The notes under the pieces were generated by a model. The model had not been told where the DNA came from and ran no database searches. It saw only the letters and a program-made list of their open reading frames with translations. Shown piece after piece: positions 41,611-50,765 of a stretch of 64,000 nt of DNA. Source of the DNA: Bacteroidaceae bacterium. Its GTDB lineage: Bacteria; Bacteroidota; Bacteroidia; Bacteroidales; Bacteroidaceae. The position numbers and the translations under genes are program-made. Each line of letters starts with the position of its first letter. The first letter of the stretch is position 1. The stretch spans positions 49,584-113,583 of the forward strand of contig JAGCPD010000005.1 of NCBI GenBank assembly GCA_017645305.1. The letters run 5' to 3'.

Positions 41611-42704
41611 GCTGTTACATTGCCGTCTTTAACATGGAAGATACAATAATCTCCATTGGATTTCTGAAGAATGTTGTCAAGATGTTCTCTGTTGGTATCT
41701 GTTATGAAAATTTGTCCGAACAATTCATTATTTACCAATGAAACGATTTGTTCTACACGTTCTGCATCAAGTTTGTCAAATATATCATCCAAAAGAAGCA
41801 AGGGGGTAGTTTTGCTACCTGTACGTTTAAGAAAATCAAACTGCGCCAGTTTTAATGCTATAAGGAACGTTTTATTTTGCCCTTGTGAACCTTCTCTCTT
41901 TATGGCATATCCGCCTAATAGCATTTCCAAGTCATCTTTGTGAACTCCATGTAAAGAATACCCTACAATATGATCGCGAAAACGGTTTTCTGTAAGCTGA
42001 GCGAGTAGGGGACCACGTTGGCAATGTGAGGTATAACGAAGTTCAACTGCTTCCTTCTGTTTGGAAATATGATTATAAAAACGTTGAAAAATTGGTGTGA
42101 AGTCTTGAATATATTTTTGCCGACATTGAAAAATGATTTCTGCCTCTTTTGCCATCTGTTCTTCCCAAAGTAGAAACATCTCCGGGTCGGGCTCAATCTC
42201 TTCTTTCAATAAAGCGTTTCGCTGAAGCAAAGCTTTGTTATAACGAAGCAGTGATTCCATATAAGTTGGATTATACTGCGATATGATGATGTCCATGAAA
42301 CGCCTTCGCTCCTCGCTTCCACCTGCAATTAACAAGTGGTCAGCTGGTGAAACCATTACGAGTGGAATAAGTCCAATATGCTCGACAAGTCGTTTATATG
42401 TTTTTTTTCCACGTCTTACAATTTTTTTCTGTCCACGTCTAATCCCTATATGAATATCTTCGAAAGTGCCTTCTTCATTTTCATACTGTCCCGCTATTGA
42501 CATAATATCCTGGTCATGAAGAATACAGAGAGAGTCCTGACTGGTAGCGGAACTTCTGCAAAGACTTAAAAAATAAATGGCATCAAGTAAGTTGGTCTTT
42601 CCTTCACCATTCATTCCCAAAAAACAATTAATTTTTGGAGAAAGGTCTAATTCACACGAAGCAATGTTCCTGTAATTGATTATAGAGAGGTGCTTAAGTA
42701 TCAT
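41607..42704 (-). CDS. recF: DNA replication and repair protein RecF
   Basis: 365 residues from the ATG at 42704 (a GTG at 42713 is an alternative giving three more residues). Walker A GMNGEGKTNLLDAIYFLSLC near the N-terminus, the ABC-type signature REGSQGQNKT, and Walker B LLLLDDIFDKLD. RecF binds gapped DNA and helps load RecA. Length is normal. Followed with a 4-base overlap by DUF721, a common pairing in Bacteroidota. The start is divergent from the TPR gene. A TAATTTTG element (42720-42713) lies only eight bases before the ATG, which would leave almost no leader. Confidence 0.95.
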   Translation of the reverse strand: MILKHLSIINYRNIASCELDLSPKINCFLGMNGEGKTNLLDAIYFLSLCRSSATSQDSLCILHDQDIMSIAGQYENEEGTFEDIHIGIRRGQKKIVRRGKKTYKRLVEHIGLIPLVMVSPADHLLIAGGSEERRRFMDIIISQYNPTYMESLLRYNKALLQRNALLKEEIEPDPEMFLLWEEQMAKEAEIIFQCRQKYIQDFTPIFQRFYNHISKQKEAVELRYTSHCQRGPLLAQLTENRFRDHIVGYSLHGVHKDDLEMLLGGYAIKREGSQGQNKTFLIALKLAQFDFLKRTGSKTTPLLLLDDIFDKLDAERVEQIVSLVNNELFGQIFITDTNREHLDNILQKSNGDYCIFHVKDGNVTA

Positions 42705-42795
42705 TTCGGACACAAAATTACATCATTTATTTCTATTTAAGCACATGAAAATGAAAATATCTTTATCGAAATTTTATCATCTGCAATATTTTAAC

Positions 42796-42803
42796 TAATT
42801 TTG
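42796..42803 (+). promoter_or_regulatory. -7 promoter element of the TPR-ribH unit
   Basis: TAATTTTG matches TAnnTTTG, 42 bases before the ATG at 42846. No exact TTTG at -33. Confidence 0.5.
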
Positions 42804-42845
42804 CACGTAATTTGGAAAGAATAAAAAATAAAAACGAAAAATAAA

Positions 42846-43520
42846 ATGGCAAAAAACAAAAAAAACAACTACGAGGTAAATGAGTTTGATGAAGCTTTGG
42901 TTGCCTCAAAATCATTCTTTGATAAGAATAAAAAAGCTATTGTATATGGTGGTGGAACTTTATTGGCAATTATTATTGCAGTATTGCTAATTCATCAGTT
43001 CTACATTGTTCCCCGTAACAACAAAGCTAATGAAAGTCTGTTTGCTGCTCAAGAATTCTTTATGAACGGTGAATATGAGAAGGCTTTGAATGGTGACGGC
43101 CAAAGCATGGGATTCCTTGCTGTTGCTGACGAGTTCGGAAGTACTAAGGCCGGTAACCTTGCACATTTGTATGCAGGTCTGTGTCTGGTTCAGACAGATA
43201 AATTCCAAGAAGCTATTGAGCAATTGGAAGATTATAGCAGTTGCGGAGATGATATGATTAGCCCCTCTGTTTTAGGAACTATTGGTAATTGTTATGCAGA
43301 GCTTGGTCAGAACGAAAAGGCTATTGAAATGCTAACCAAGGCTGCCAAGAAGGCTGACAACAATACCTTAAGCCCCATCTATTTGATTCAGGCTGGTCAG
43401 ATTTATGAGTCTCTTGGTCAGAATGAAAAGGCTTTGGACTGCTACAACACGATTAAGAATAATTATCAGCAGAGTATGCAGTACAACGAGATTGACAAGT
43501 ACATCGAGCGTGTAAAGTAG
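42846..43520 (+). CDS. Membrane-anchored TPR protein (YfgM-like)
   Basis: 224 residues: a lysine/asparagine-rich cytosolic start, one membrane helix at about residues 33-52 (VYGGGTLLAIIIAVLLIHQF) and TPR-like repeats in the rest (FFMNGEYEKAL, YAGLCLVQTDKFQEAIEQLE, GNCYAELGQNEKAIEMLTKA, GQIYESLGQNEKALDCY). The layout resembles E. coli YfgM, a periplasmic helper associated with the Sec translocon, but the similarity is structural rather than by recognised motif. It is 8 bases ahead of ribH and likely cotranscribed. Confidence 0.82.
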   Translation: MAKNKKNNYEVNEFDEALVASKSFFDKNKKAIVYGGGTLLAIIIAVLLIHQFYIVPRNNKANESLFAAQEFFMNGEYEKALNGDGQSMGFLAVADEFGSTKAGNLAHLYAGLCLVQTDKFQEAIEQLEDYSSCGDDMISPSVLGTIGNCYAELGQNEKAIEMLTKAAKKADNNTLSPIYLIQAGQIYESLGQNEKALDCYNTIKNNYQQSMQYNEIDKYIERVK

Positions 43521-43528
43521 TATAAACT

Positions 43529-44026
43529 ATGGCTTCCGCTTTACACAATCTCTCTGATTACGATTTCGCTTCTGTACCCAGTGCAGCCGATATGAAGTTC
43601 GGCATTGTGGTAAGCGAATGGAACAGCAAAATTACAGGCGCCCTTTTACAGGGCGCTTTTGATACGCTGACACGTCATGGTGCCAAGGAAGATAATATCT
43701 TTGTTAAGACTGTCCCTGGTAGTTTTGAACTTGTATTTGGTTCCTCTGCGTTTGCCAAGTCTGGCAAGGTTGATGCCGTTATAGCCATTGGATGTGTAAT
43801 AAAGGGTGACACCCCCCATTTTGACTATATCTGTCAAGGTGCTACACAGGGTTTGGCAGAATTGAATACAACAGGCAATGTACCTGTTATCTATGGTTTG
43901 CTAACATGCAATACTATGGAACAAGCCGAAGAAAGATGTGGCGGAATACTTGGCAATAAGGGTGACGAATGTGCCGTTACAGCAATCAAAATGGTTGATT
44001 ACAAGCGATACGTTTCAACACTATAA
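43529..44026 (+). CDS. ribH: 6,7-dimethyl-8-ribityllumazine synthase
   Basis: 165 residues, normal for the family. Joins 5-amino-6-ribitylamino-uracil with dihydroxybutanone phosphate in riboflavin synthesis. Typical text: [51 protein letters not shown] (catalytic His in the HFDY motif) and [19 protein letters not shown]. Forms icosahedral or pentameric assemblies in the cytosol. Other rib genes are not adjacent. It follows the TPR gene by 8 bases and is convergent with the DEAD helicase. Confidence 0.95.
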   Translation: MASALHNLSDYDFASVPSAADMKFGIVVSEWNSKITGALLQGAFDTLTRHGAKEDNIFVKTVPGSFELVFGSSAFAKSGKVDAVIAIGCVIKGDTPHFDYICQGATQGLAELNTTGNVPVIYGLLTCNTMEQAEERCGGILGNKGDECAVTAIKMVDYKRYVSTL

Positions 44027-44066
44027 GCCTTTGATATAGTTGATAACAAACGTGAGAAAGCAGGCA

Positions 44067-45308
44067 TTACTTGTGTGAATCAGTCTTCTTTTTAGTTTTT
44101 CTTCCGTATTTACCGGTCTTCCCATAGTAGCCTTTTTTCTTTGTTTTGTGTTCCTTTTTGTAAGCAGGGCATTCTCCTAATTCCGTGGGAACGGGAAGTT
44201 TTTCAACATCCTTACCTAAGAACTTTTCTATACGGGCAAAATATTGCTGGTCTTTCTCAGAAACAAGGGTGATGGAGCGACCGTTCTTTCCTGCTCTTGC
44301 AGTTCTGCCAATTCTGTGAACGTAGTCTTCCTTGTCTTGGGGTACATCATAGTTAATGACCATTTGTATATCATCAATATCAATGCCACGGGCAACAATA
44401 TCTGTAGCCACAAGAATATCTATCTTACCGCTACGGAACTGATACATAACATTATCACGTTCAGACTGATCCAAATCGCTATGCATAGCTCTGGCATTGA
44501 ATCCAGCCCTGATGATGCTAATGGAAAGGTCCTTTGTCTTGATTTTGCTACTTGTAAAGATAATAACCCTCTCTGGTTTCCTTTCTTTGAACAGAGCCTT
44601 GATTATTCCAAGCTTCTGCGTTTCATAACAGATAAATGCTCCCTGTGAAATTCCATCGGCAGGCTTGCTGAGAGATAGTTTAACCTCAACAGGGTTCCTT
44701 AAGAGTTGGTGAGCCAGTTGAAGGATGTCGTTTGGCATAGTAGCGCTGAACATTATAGTCTGATGTTTTTGGGGCAGTTGCTTGGCAATCTGCAGGATAT
44801 CGTCACAGAAACCCATGTCAAGCATACGGTCAGCCTCGTCCAGAATAAAGAAGGAAACCTTGCTTAAGTCTATATTGCCTAATGTAATATGACTGATTAG
44901 CCGGCCAGGTGTTGCTATAACAACATCAGCCCCATTCTGCATACTGCGTTTTTCCTGTTCGTATCGGACACCATCATTACCGCCATAAACTGCAATGCTG
45001 CTGACATTGTCCAGGTAATACGAGAACCCTTGCATGGCTTGGTCTATCTGTTGTGCCAATTCTCGGGTAGGGGACATTATCACACAGTTTATTGCATCTT
45101 TTGGATAACCACCGTCTTGTAACAAGCTAAGCACAGGAAGGAGATAGGCTGCTGTCTTTCCTGTACCAGTCTGGGCAATACCCAAAATATCCCTGCCTTC
45201 TAATATTGGCGGAATGGAATGTTCCTGAATTGGAGTAGTCTCGGTGAAGTTCATGTCATCGAGCGCATCAAGCACCAAGTCGTTCAAGTCTAAATCGTAA
45301 AAGTCCAT
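44067..45308 (-). CDS. DEAD-box RNA helicase
   Basis: 413 residues with all canonical motifs: Q motif (NFTETTPIQEHSIPPIL), Walker A AQTGTGKTAAY, PTRELA, DEAD box LDEADRMLDMGF, SAT (FSATMP), and motif VI HRIGRTARAG. The basic C-terminal tail (KKEHKTKKKGYYGKTGKYGRK) is typical of RNA-binding extensions in RhlE/CshA-like proteins. Unwinds RNA in ribosome assembly or mRNA decay. Last gene of the minus-strand run lon-tgt-LptF/G-helicase with 6 bases separating it from the permease. Confidence 0.92.
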   Translation of the reverse strand: MDFYDLDLNDLVLDALDDMNFTETTPIQEHSIPPILEGRDILGIAQTGTGKTAAYLLPVLSLLQDGGYPKDAINCVIMSPTRELAQQIDQAMQGFSYYLDNVSSIAVYGGNDGVRYEQEKRSMQNGADVVIATPGRLISHITLGNIDLSKVSFFILDEADRMLDMGFCDDILQIAKQLPQKHQTIMFSATMPNDILQLAHQLLRNPVEVKLSLSKPADGISQGAFICYETQKLGIIKALFKERKPERVIIFTSSKIKTKDLSISIIRAGFNARAMHSDLDQSERDNVMYQFRSGKIDILVATDIVARGIDIDDIQMVINYDVPQDKEDYVHRIGRTARAGKNGRSITLVSEKDQQYFARIEKFLGKDVEKLPVPTELGECPAYKKEHKTKKKGYYGKTGKYGRKTKKKTDSHK

Positions 45309-45314
45309 TTTGTG

Positions 45315-46418
45315 TTATCTTGGTGCCTTCTTGTAAAGATACCATGCAATAAAGGTAAATAATATATTTGGAATCCATGCGGCAAACATAGGATATAATC
45401 CGGCGTTTATACAGAATGATGCAGAAACCGTCTGTAAAAGTATGTATATTGCACTTAAGGCAATTCCTGAACCCAAAGCAAGCCCCATTCCACCTTTCCG
45501 TTTCCTCGATGAAAGAGACATGCCTATAGTTGAAAGAATAAATGCAGAGAAAGGTGCTGCAAAACGCTTGTAATATTCAACTTCAAAGACTTTAAGGTTT
45601 TTGCTACCTCTGTTTCTTTGCTTCTCAATATAAGCAAGAAGTTCTTTGTTTGTCATAGTTTCCTGCATATTACGCGTGAAGAGAAAGTCAATGGGTTCTA
45701 TCGCTATAATAGAATCAATACTGTTATAGTGAGTAATCTTTTCTTTATAACCATACAGTTCGCGAATGGTAACATTATTCAATGTCCAATGATTGCGGAC
45801 ATTGCTAAGTGTATCATATTTTACACTACTTGCAGTAAGATGCGAAACCAATTTCTTGTTCTTGAATTTATCAAGGTTAAAGTGAATCCCGGTTTTGCTT
45901 ATACCATCAAAATGTTCCATATAGGCTATTACACCGTCTTCTAACTGAAGTTGTACACGATCGGCATAGGTGGGGTTTTTCTTGTTTTTTTTGTATTGGC
46001 TCTCAAAAGACAGGCGTTTGATACTGCCACGCGGTATGACTTCTGACCCTAAGTAAAAGGTGAGACTGGCAATTATTGCGGAACTTATCAGATAAGGAAC
46101 CATAAGTCTTTTGAAGCTCATTCCTGTGCTTATCATGGCAATTATCTCACTATTATCTGCCATTTTCGACGTAAAGAAGATAACACTCAGGAAAACAAAT
46201 AAAGAACTGAACAGATTTGCATAATATGGAATAAAGTTCAGATAATATGTAAAAAGAATCCCTTTCCACGGGGCATGATAAGTAGTGAAATCATCAACAT
46301 TCTCGTTAAAATCGAATACGACAGCAATGCTTAAGATAAGCAAGATAGAAAAGAAATATGTTCCAAGGAACTTGCTTATTAAATATCTGTCAATTCGTTT
46401 AAAAAATGGAATCTTCAT
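45315..46418 (-). CDS. LptF/LptG family permease (YjgP/YjgQ)
   Basis: 367 residues. Six hydrophobic helices: three at the N-terminus (from IDRYLISKFLGTYFFSILLILSIAVVF) and three at the C-terminus, with a beta-rich periplasmic domain in between (about residues 115-260). FSILLILSIAVVFDFNENVD and the PLSLIFF-like ending are family text. These permeases form the inner-membrane part of the Lpt machine that moves LPS to the outer membrane. It cannot be told whether this is LptF or LptG. Ten bases after tgt on the same strand, so probably the same transcript. Confidence 0.88.
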   Translation of the reverse strand: MKIPFFKRIDRYLISKFLGTYFFSILLILSIAVVFDFNENVDDFTTYHAPWKGILFTYYLNFIPYYANLFSSLFVFLSVIFFTSKMADNSEIIAMISTGMSFKRLMVPYLISSAIIASLTFYLGSEVIPRGSIKRLSFESQYKKNKKNPTYADRVQLQLEDGVIAYMEHFDGISKTGIHFNLDKFKNKKLVSHLTASSVKYDTLSNVRNHWTLNNVTIRELYGYKEKITHYNSIDSIIAIEPIDFLFTRNMQETMTNKELLAYIEKQRNRGSKNLKVFEVEYYKRFAAPFSAFILSTIGMSLSSRKRKGGMGLALGSGIALSAIYILLQTVSASFCINAGLYPMFAAWIPNILFTFIAWYLYKKAPR

Positions 46419-46427
46419 AGAATATTG

Positions 46428-47558
46428 TTATAATCTATTGCAAACCTTTCTTATCATGCCGGCCTTCCAATTTGAATAATCTCCTGCAAGTATATGCTTT
46501 CGGGTTTCTTTAACAAGCCATAGATAGAAAGACAGGTTGTGTATAGATGCAATCTCAAGTGCCAGCAGTTCCTGTGCTTTAAAAAGATGGTGTAAGTATG
46601 CACGGGAATAGAATACATCAACATCGGCTGTTCCGTAAGGATCGATAGGAGAGAAGTCATCTTCCCATTTCTTGTTGCGCATATTCATGATGCCTTCGCT
46701 GGTGAAAAGCATTGCATTGCGTCCGTTTCGGGTAGGCATGACACAATCAAACATATCAACACCACGTTCTATAGCCTCAAGTAAGTTTGCTGGTGTTCCA
46801 ACCCCCATCAGATAACGCGGTTTATCTTTTGGCAGTATCTCGTTAACCACCTCTATCATTTCGTACATTACCTCTGTTGGCTCGCCTACAGCTAAACCGC
46901 CAATAGCATTTCCATCAGCCTCCTTGGCGGCAACAAACTCAGCACTCTGCCTTCTCAAATCTTTATAGGTACATCCCTGTACAATGGGGAAGAGACTCTG
47001 TCTATAACCATACAACGGTTCTGTTTCATTGAATCGGGTAATACACCTGTCTAACCAACGATGTGTAAGTCCCAGGCTTTTTTTTGCATAATTGTAATCA
47101 CTTGTTCCTGGTGGACATTCGTCCAGTGCCATAATGATGTCCGCTCCAATACTGCGTTCTATGTCCATCACACTCTCTGGTGTGAACATGTGTTTACTAC
47201 CATCTATATGGCTACGGAACGTACATCCTTCTTCTGTTAGTTTTCTTATCCCCGTAAGCGAGAACACCTGAAATCCGCCGCTGTCGGTAAGTATAGGCTT
47301 GTCCCATCCATTGAATTTATGCAATCCGCCCGCTTTCTCTAATATTGATGTTCCTGGACGGAGATAAAGATGATAGGTATTTCCCAATATAATTTGGGCT
47401 TGGACCTGTGTTTTTAGATCATTGACGGTAAGCCCCTTTACACTTCCCGCAGTTCCCACAGGCATAAAGATGGGGGTCTCTATCTGACCGTGATCTGTTG
47501 TTATAATACCTGCCCGTGCAGAAGTCTTGTCATCTGTATGTAATAGTTGAAATGTCAT
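46428..47558 (-). CDS. tgt: Queuine tRNA-ribosyltransferase
   Basis: 376 residues, usual length. Exchanges the anticodon guanine for a queuine precursor in tRNAs with GUN anticodons. Visible: active-site Asp regions DSGGFQVFSL and MALDECPPG, the ADGNAIGGLAVGEP loop, GVDMFDCVMPTRNGRNA with the catalytic Asp, and the C-terminal zinc-binding region (AYLHHLFKAQELLALEIASIHN). The canonical CxCxxC zinc ligands appear altered: the expected cysteine stretch reads SRAYLHHLF after DVDVFY, so metal binding may differ. ATGA overlap with lon (47555-47558). Confidence 0.9.
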   Translation of the reverse strand: MTFQLLHTDDKTSARAGIITTDHGQIETPIFMPVGTAGSVKGLTVNDLKTQVQAQIILGNTYHLYLRPGTSILEKAGGLHKFNGWDKPILTDSGGFQVFSLTGIRKLTEEGCTFRSHIDGSKHMFTPESVMDIERSIGADIIMALDECPPGTSDYNYAKKSLGLTHRWLDRCITRFNETEPLYGYRQSLFPIVQGCTYKDLRRQSAEFVAAKEADGNAIGGLAVGEPTEVMYEMIEVVNEILPKDKPRYLMGVGTPANLLEAIERGVDMFDCVMPTRNGRNAMLFTSEGIMNMRNKKWEDDFSPIDPYGTADVDVFYSRAYLHHLFKAQELLALEIASIHNLSFYLWLVKETRKHILAGDYSNWKAGMIRKVCNRL

Positions 47559-50026
47559 GCTACTACGTTCTTCTTTTCTTCTTCAATCTTGAATTCTACG
47601 GCATTTTTTACCTTTTCGTCCAAAAGAGCATAGTTTAACACGTCAGCAATTGTTTCCACATAGTGGAAAGTTAGACCTGACAGATATATTTTGGGAATCT
47701 CTTCAATGTCTTTTCGATTATCGTTGCAAAGGATAATGTCAGTTATTCCTGCACGTTTGGCAGCAAGAATCTTTTCTTTTATACCACCAACGGGCAAGAC
47801 TTTGCCGCGAAGCGTTATCTCGCCAGTCATAGCCAGATTCTTTCTAACCTTACGCTGTGTTAGAATACTGGCAATGCTTGTTGCAATTGTTATACCCGCA
47901 CTTGGACCGTCTTTTGGTACTGCTCCTTCAGGAACATGGATGTGAATGTTATAGTTCTCAAAGATACGAATATCAATATTCAAATCTTCAGCATGTGCTT
48001 TTATATATTCAAGTGCAAGCATTGCACTTTCTTTCATCACATCACCAAGGTTACCAGTGAGTGTCAGTTTTGTTGCTTTTCCCTTACTAAGGCTTGTCTC
48101 TATAAAGAGTATTTCACCACCGACACTGGTCCACGCAAGACCTGTTACAACACCCGCAAATTCATTGCCCTGGTATATGTCTCTATTGTAAATGGGTTTG
48201 CCCAGCAGTTCCTCAATATAGTTCTCACTGATGGTAAGATTCTCCCCGTCATCTCCTTTGGCTACTCTTAAAGCAATTTTGCGGAATAGTTTGTCAATCT
48301 GTTTTTCCAACCCGCGAACACCGCTTTCACGGGTATATTTTTCGACAAGGAATTCCAGTGACTTTTTGGGGAATTTCAGATTCTTTATGTCATCAAGGCC
48401 ATTCTCGATTTTCTTTTTGGGTACAAGATGTCGTTTGCCAATTTCAACTTTTTCTTCTGTTATGTATCCACTGACCTCTATTAGTTCCATTCTGTCAAGC
48501 AAAGGACGGGGAATGGTATTGGTGTCGTTGGCAGTAGCGATAAACATGACTTGACTCAAATCGTAATCAACATCCAGATAGTTATCGTGGAAAGCATTGT
48601 TCTGTTCAGGATCAAGGACTTCCAAAAGAGCAGAAGAAGGATCGCCATTAACATTATTAGTTGAAACCTTGTCAATTTCGTCTAAGATAAAGACAGGATT
48701 CCCACTTCCTGCTTTTTGCATCCCCTTGATAATTCTGCCTGGCATTGCACCGATATAAGTCCTGCGGTGTCCGCGTATTTCGCTTTCATCATGTACACCA
48801 CCCAGGCTTATTCTTACATATTTCCTGTTCAGCGCACTGGCAATACTCTTTCCCAGACTGGTTTTGCCGACTCCCGGCGGACCGTAGAGACAGAGAATGG
48901 GACTCTTCTTGTCTTTCCGCATTTTCAGGACTGCCAAATGTTCCAGAATGCGTTCCTTAACCTTCTCCATGCCATAATGGTCGTGATTTAATGTTTTCTC
49001 GGCATTGGCAATATTCATGTTGTCACGGGTGTATTCATTCCAAGGCAAAGAAATAATTATCTGGAGATAGGCAAGTTGAACATTATAGTCGGGCGATTGT
49101 ATGTTAATTCTTCCCAGTTTAGCAACTTCTTTGAGAAAATAATCATGTATATCTTTATTCCATTTCTTTTTTTCTGCCTCGTTCTGAAGTCTGGCAATAT
49201 CTTCCTGTTTTACAGAGAACTCATCCTTGTTACCCAGCTCTGCCTGAATGTTTTTAACCTCTTGCATCAAGAAGTATTCACGCTGTTGTTGATCAAGGTC
49301 GGATTGTGTCTTGCGTTCTATATTACGTTTAATATTTGCTAAATCCAGCAGATTGTTTATAACACGAATAGCGTTGGCCAATCTGTCATGTTCCGTCTCG
49401 CAAGCCAGTAGTTGATATTTCTGTTTAACATCTATTGGAAGGTAGCTGCAATAGATATTCAGCATGAAGGTAGAAGCGGGAAGTCCGTTAAGGAAGTTTG
49501 TAATCTCTGAAGGGTAGTTGTCAAGTATATGTGTCAGATTATTGAATTTCTCCTTCAGGATATTTAGCATGGCAAAGTATTCTTCCTTTTCCGAATCTGT
49601 AGGTACAATATCTGTCCTGTCTGCAACTATGCCTTCATATCCGTTCTTTGTATGGCTGAACTGAATGATTTCAACCCTGTTCATTGCCTGAAGTAAAGCC
49701 GTATATGTGTTGTCCGGCAATTTCATAAGGTGAACAAGACGACAGACGCATCCCAACGGATACAAATCTTCCTTAAACGGAGAATTCACATCCTCTTGTT
49801 TCTGTGAAAAAGTTGCAATTATGCCATCTGTCCTTTCTGCCATTTTAACGGCTTTAATACTGCTTGCCCTTCCAACCGTAATAGGTATAATTGTACCAGG
49901 GAATAAAACATTATCCCTGAGAGGCAATATCGGCATCTTACCTTCGTTGTGTTCGTGAATCAGTTTTTCTGAGTCAGGATTGAATTCTGCAACAAACGAA
50001 AGATGTGGTTTTTTGATTTCTAACAT
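47555..50026 (-). CDS. lon: ATP-dependent Lon protease
   Basis: 823 residues: N-terminal substrate-binding domain (about 30-240, ILPLRDNVLFPGTIIPITVG), AAA+ domain with Walker A CLYGPPGVGKTSLGKSIA and Walker B FILDEIDKV, and the serine protease domain with catalytic Ser709 in PKDGPSAGITIA and Lys752 in GGIKEKILAAKRAG. Degrades misfolded and regulatory proteins in the cytosol. First gene of a run with tgt (4-base overlap), LptF/G and a DEAD helicase. A -7 TACCTTTG lies 47 bases upstream. Length is within the normal LonA range. Confidence 0.97.
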   Translation of the reverse strand: MLEIKKPHLSFVAEFNPDSEKLIHEHNEGKMPILPLRDNVLFPGTIIPITVGRASSIKAVKMAERTDGIIATFSQKQEDVNSPFKEDLYPLGCVCRLVHLMKLPDNTYTALLQAMNRVEIIQFSHTKNGYEGIVADRTDIVPTDSEKEEYFAMLNILKEKFNNLTHILDNYPSEITNFLNGLPASTFMLNIYCSYLPIDVKQKYQLLACETEHDRLANAIRVINNLLDLANIKRNIERKTQSDLDQQQREYFLMQEVKNIQAELGNKDEFSVKQEDIARLQNEAEKKKWNKDIHDYFLKEVAKLGRINIQSPDYNVQLAYLQIIISLPWNEYTRDNMNIANAEKTLNHDHYGMEKVKERILEHLAVLKMRKDKKSPILCLYGPPGVGKTSLGKSIASALNRKYVRISLGGVHDESEIRGHRRTYIGAMPGRIIKGMQKAGSGNPVFILDEIDKVSTNNVNGDPSSALLEVLDPEQNNAFHDNYLDVDYDLSQVMFIATANDTNTIPRPLLDRMELIEVSGYITEEKVEIGKRHLVPKKKIENGLDDIKNLKFPKKSLEFLVEKYTRESGVRGLEKQIDKLFRKIALRVAKGDDGENLTISENYIEELLGKPIYNRDIYQGNEFAGVVTGLAWTSVGGEILFIETSLSKGKATKLTLTGNLGDVMKESAMLALEYIKAHAEDLNIDIRIFENYNIHIHVPEGAVPKDGPSAGITIATSIASILTQRKVRKNLAMTGEITLRGKVLPVGGIKEKILAAKRAGITDIILCNDNRKDIEEIPKIYLSGLTFHYVETIADVLNYALLDEKVKNAVEFKIEEEKKNVVA

Positions 50027-50072
50027 AAATATTTATAAGTCAATTTGTCAGATGCAAGTTTTTTAAAGTTCG

Positions 50073-50080
50073 CAAAGGTA
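50073..50080 (-). promoter_or_regulatory. -7 promoter element of lon
   Basis: TACCTTTG on the minus strand, 47 bases before the lon ATG at 50026. The -33 region is only a weak match. Confidence 0.5.
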
Positions 50081-50176
50081 CATAAAATAATCCAATATTT
50101 TGTGAGTCATGATATTAAAATATGTATATAACGACTTTTTGTACATGTTATATTTCAGTTATTAATATATTTTCCG

Positions 50177-50184
50177 TACTTTTG
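50177..50184 (+). promoter_or_regulatory. -7 promoter element of the 50212 gene
   Basis: TACTTTTG matches TAnnTTTG and lies 28 bases before the ATG at 50212, divergent from lon. Confidence 0.5.
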
Positions 50185-50211
50185 CATTGGTTTTGTTTAA
50201 AATTTTATTGA

Positions 50212-50745
50212 ATGAATTTATACTTAAGATATTTCGACAGCGAGGTTTTTGCATATTCTATTGACGAGGCTTTTGATTTCCTGCAGTCAATTCCAGAGGT
50301 TGACCTAGACGAGTTTTTGATGAGCGACATTGTACAGTATGTCGAAAGCAACAATATGTATCCCAAAAGATATAAGGTACACGGAAAGGCATATTTCATT
50401 ATTATAAAGACAACTGCATCATGTATGGAGGAATTCAAGAGTAACGGGGCTCTCGCTCATGATGATGTACCTAAGACTAAGGTTGATGTCTTTTCTGAGT
50501 TTAACCCAGGATGGTATGATGGCTCCATTATGTTCAAAAGGGTAATTCCCATTCCTCAGACTCAGAAGTTCCAGTATGTTGACACTTTTTTTGTTGCGCG
50601 TGTCAAGGCTCTAAGTAAGCTGGATTGTTATAACAAAATCATAGATCATTTACGCTCTCGTAACGATATCGACTCACGGAGTCAGTTTCCCAGTATAAAG
50701 GGCCGTAACTTTGAGTGTGTATTTCACGGAATGGATATTGAATAA
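50212..50745 (+). CDS. Conserved-type protein of unknown function
   Basis: 177 residues, no signal peptide or membrane helix. Begins MNLYLRYFDSEVFAYSIDEA, with a helical region (DEAFDFLQSIPEVDLDEFLM) then a beta-rich part (RYKVHGKAYFIIIKTTA, DGSIMFKRVIPIPQTQKFQYV). Codon use and promoter support a real gene. I do not recognise a family. It precedes the GH25 gene by 20 bases in the same direction and may be cotranscribed. Confidence 0.75.
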   Translation: MNLYLRYFDSEVFAYSIDEAFDFLQSIPEVDLDEFLMSDIVQYVESNNMYPKRYKVHGKAYFIIIKTTASCMEEFKSNGALAHDDVPKTKVDVFSEFNPGWYDGSIMFKRVIPIPQTQKFQYVDTFFVARVKALSKLDCYNKIIDHLRSRNDIDSRSQFPSIKGRNFECVFHGMDIE

Positions 50746-50765
50746 TATTACCTGTATCAGTTTTC

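Noticed and set aside
47555..47558. PreQ1 riboswitch before tgt
   Set aside because: tgt overlaps lon by four bases, leaving no leader.
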